In this document: piece by piece, positions 53,612 to 54,060 of the stretch
Position numbering within the stretch: position 1 is the first letter of the stretch
How the letters are laid out: each line of letters starts with the position of its first letter
Assembly (NCBI GenBank): GCA_003249225.1
Contig: QKJQ01000041.1
Location: 1 to 54,060 of the forward strand
DNA from: Clostridia bacterium
GTDB taxonomy: Bacteria; Bacillota; Clostridia; Lachnospirales; Lachnospiraceae
Direction: 5' to 3'
Length of the DNA stretch: 54,060 nucleotides
The notes under the pieces: model-generated
What the model saw: the letters and a program-made list of their open reading frames with translations, nothing else
What the model was told of the DNA's origin: nothing
The model's database searches: none
Translations under genes and position numbers: made by a program

Positions 53612-53683
53612 AGCCGATGATCGGATTCGAACCGATAACCTGCTGATTACAAATCAGCTGCTCTGCCATTGAGCCACATCGGC
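53612..53683 (-). tRNA. tRNA-Thr (TGT)
   Basis: 72 nt without encoded CCA. Acceptor GCCGATG/CATCGGC, anticodon loop TTTGTAA (TGT), T loop TTCGAAT, discriminator T. Confidence 0.96.
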
Positions 53684-53719
53684 GTATAACAGTGTTAAAA
53701 CTTCAAATCTTACATCGAA

Positions 53720-53792
53720 TGGGACCTATAGGGCTCGAACCTATGACCCTCTGCTTGTAAGGCAGATGCTCTCCCAGCTGAGCTAAGATCCC
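53720..53792 (-). tRNA. tRNA-Val (TAC)
   Basis: 73 nt without encoded CCA. Acceptor GGGATCT/AGGTCCC, anticodon loop CTTACAA (TAC), T loop TTCGAGC, discriminator A. Confidence 0.97.
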
Positions 53793-53809
53793 TTTTTTAT
53801 AAAATAAAA

Positions 53810-53883
53810 CGACCCAGATCGGACTCGAACCGACGACCTCCGCCGTGACAGGGCGGCGCTCTAACCAACTGAGCCACTAGGCC
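53810..53883 (-). tRNA. tRNA-Asp (GTC)
   Basis: 74 nt without encoded CCA. Acceptor GGCCTAG/CTGGGTC, anticodon loop CTGTCAC (GTC), T loop TTCGAGT, discriminator G as usual for Asp. First tRNA after the 23S gene, 54 nt away. Confidence 0.97.
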
Positions 53884-53937
53884 TAATCCTTTTACAATTA
53901 CACACTATACCATCCATTTTTTGAAACAAACCATACA

Positions 53938-54060
53938 AGGTCAAGCCCTCGACCTATTAGTAACAGTCAGCTGCATGCGTTACCGCACTTCCACCTCTGC
54001 CCTATCTACCTCGTAGTCTTCAAGGGGTCTTACTACTTACGTATGGGATATCTTATCTTG
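53938..54060 (-). rRNA. 23S ribosomal RNA, 3' end (partial)
   Basis: The minus-strand sequence ends in the conserved 23S 3' terminus (TACTAATAGGTCGAGGGCTT, then GACC). The gene continues past the right edge of the window. The exact 3' end is uncertain by a few bases. Confidence 0.95.

Overview
The window looks like chromosomal DNA from an anaerobic, low-to-moderate-GC Clostridia, most like Lachnospiraceae. The grounds are the dnaX-ybaB-recR block, a Firmicutes-type Tad pilus locus with DUF5702 and DUF6382-FHA proteins, a two-subunit iron-sulfur serine dehydratase, indolepyruvate:ferredoxin oxidoreductase next to phenylacetate-CoA ligases, and a PdaA-like deacetylase that hints at sporulation. 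No species is assigned. Most genes lie on the minus strand, as do two ribosomal RNA loci at the ends: a consensus promoter and leader running off the left edge, and the 3' end of a 23S gene plus seven tRNAs at the right edge.

Layout from left to right. 1-360: leader and promoter of a probable rRNA operon. 0.4-4.6 kb: KDPG aldolase fused to a VOC domain, CvpA, a DUF5711-like protein, glyoxalase I-like protein and recR. 4.7-8.0 kb: ybaB and dnaX, then a VanY-type lipoprotein and a small unknown gene. 8.3-11.9 kb: glpK, a rhomboid protease and a flavodoxin/SCP2 fusion in one operon. 12.0-23.0 kb: a ten-gene Tad pilus operon (TadZ, CpaF, TadB, TadC, Flp pilin, DUF5702, two TadE-like proteins, prepilin peptidase, FHA protein). 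23.4-25.1 kb (plus): yqeY and a PucR regulator. 25.2-28.5 kb: sdaAA, sdaAB, an unknown gene and a MATE exporter. 28.5-34.2 kb: an oligopeptide ABC importer. 34.6-37.2 kb (plus): a 2-hydroxyacid dehydrogenase and a HisC-like aminotransferase. 37.4-43.6 kb: two ACT proteins, two PaaK ligases and iorAB. 44.0-46.8 kb (plus): a sodium/solute symporter and araD. 47.2-49.7 kb: a HAD phosphatase, a gene-poor stretch with a 15-bp minisatellite and a radical SAM gene. 49.8-52.9 kb: pdaA and tkt. 53.1-54.06 kb: terminator, tRNA cluster and 23S.

Taken together, 25-46 kb reads as a peptide and amino acid fermentation region: peptide import, serine deamination, transamination, 2-oxoacid reduction or oxidative decarboxylation to acyl-CoA, and CoA-ligase steps. 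This is inference from gene families and proximity.

The least expected signals are non-coding. Between iorA and iorB there is a threefold 83-bp tandem repeat in which each unit folds into three hairpins with 7-nt loops. Between the opp promoter and oppB there are two tandem intrinsic terminators and a 16-codon leader ORF. A 140-bp inverted repeat with 27-bp arms fills an intergenic gap of the tad operon. Fourteen 15-bp repeats arranged in 45-bp higher-order units lie near 48.3 kb. No CRISPR array, prophage, transposase or complete insertion sequence was seen.
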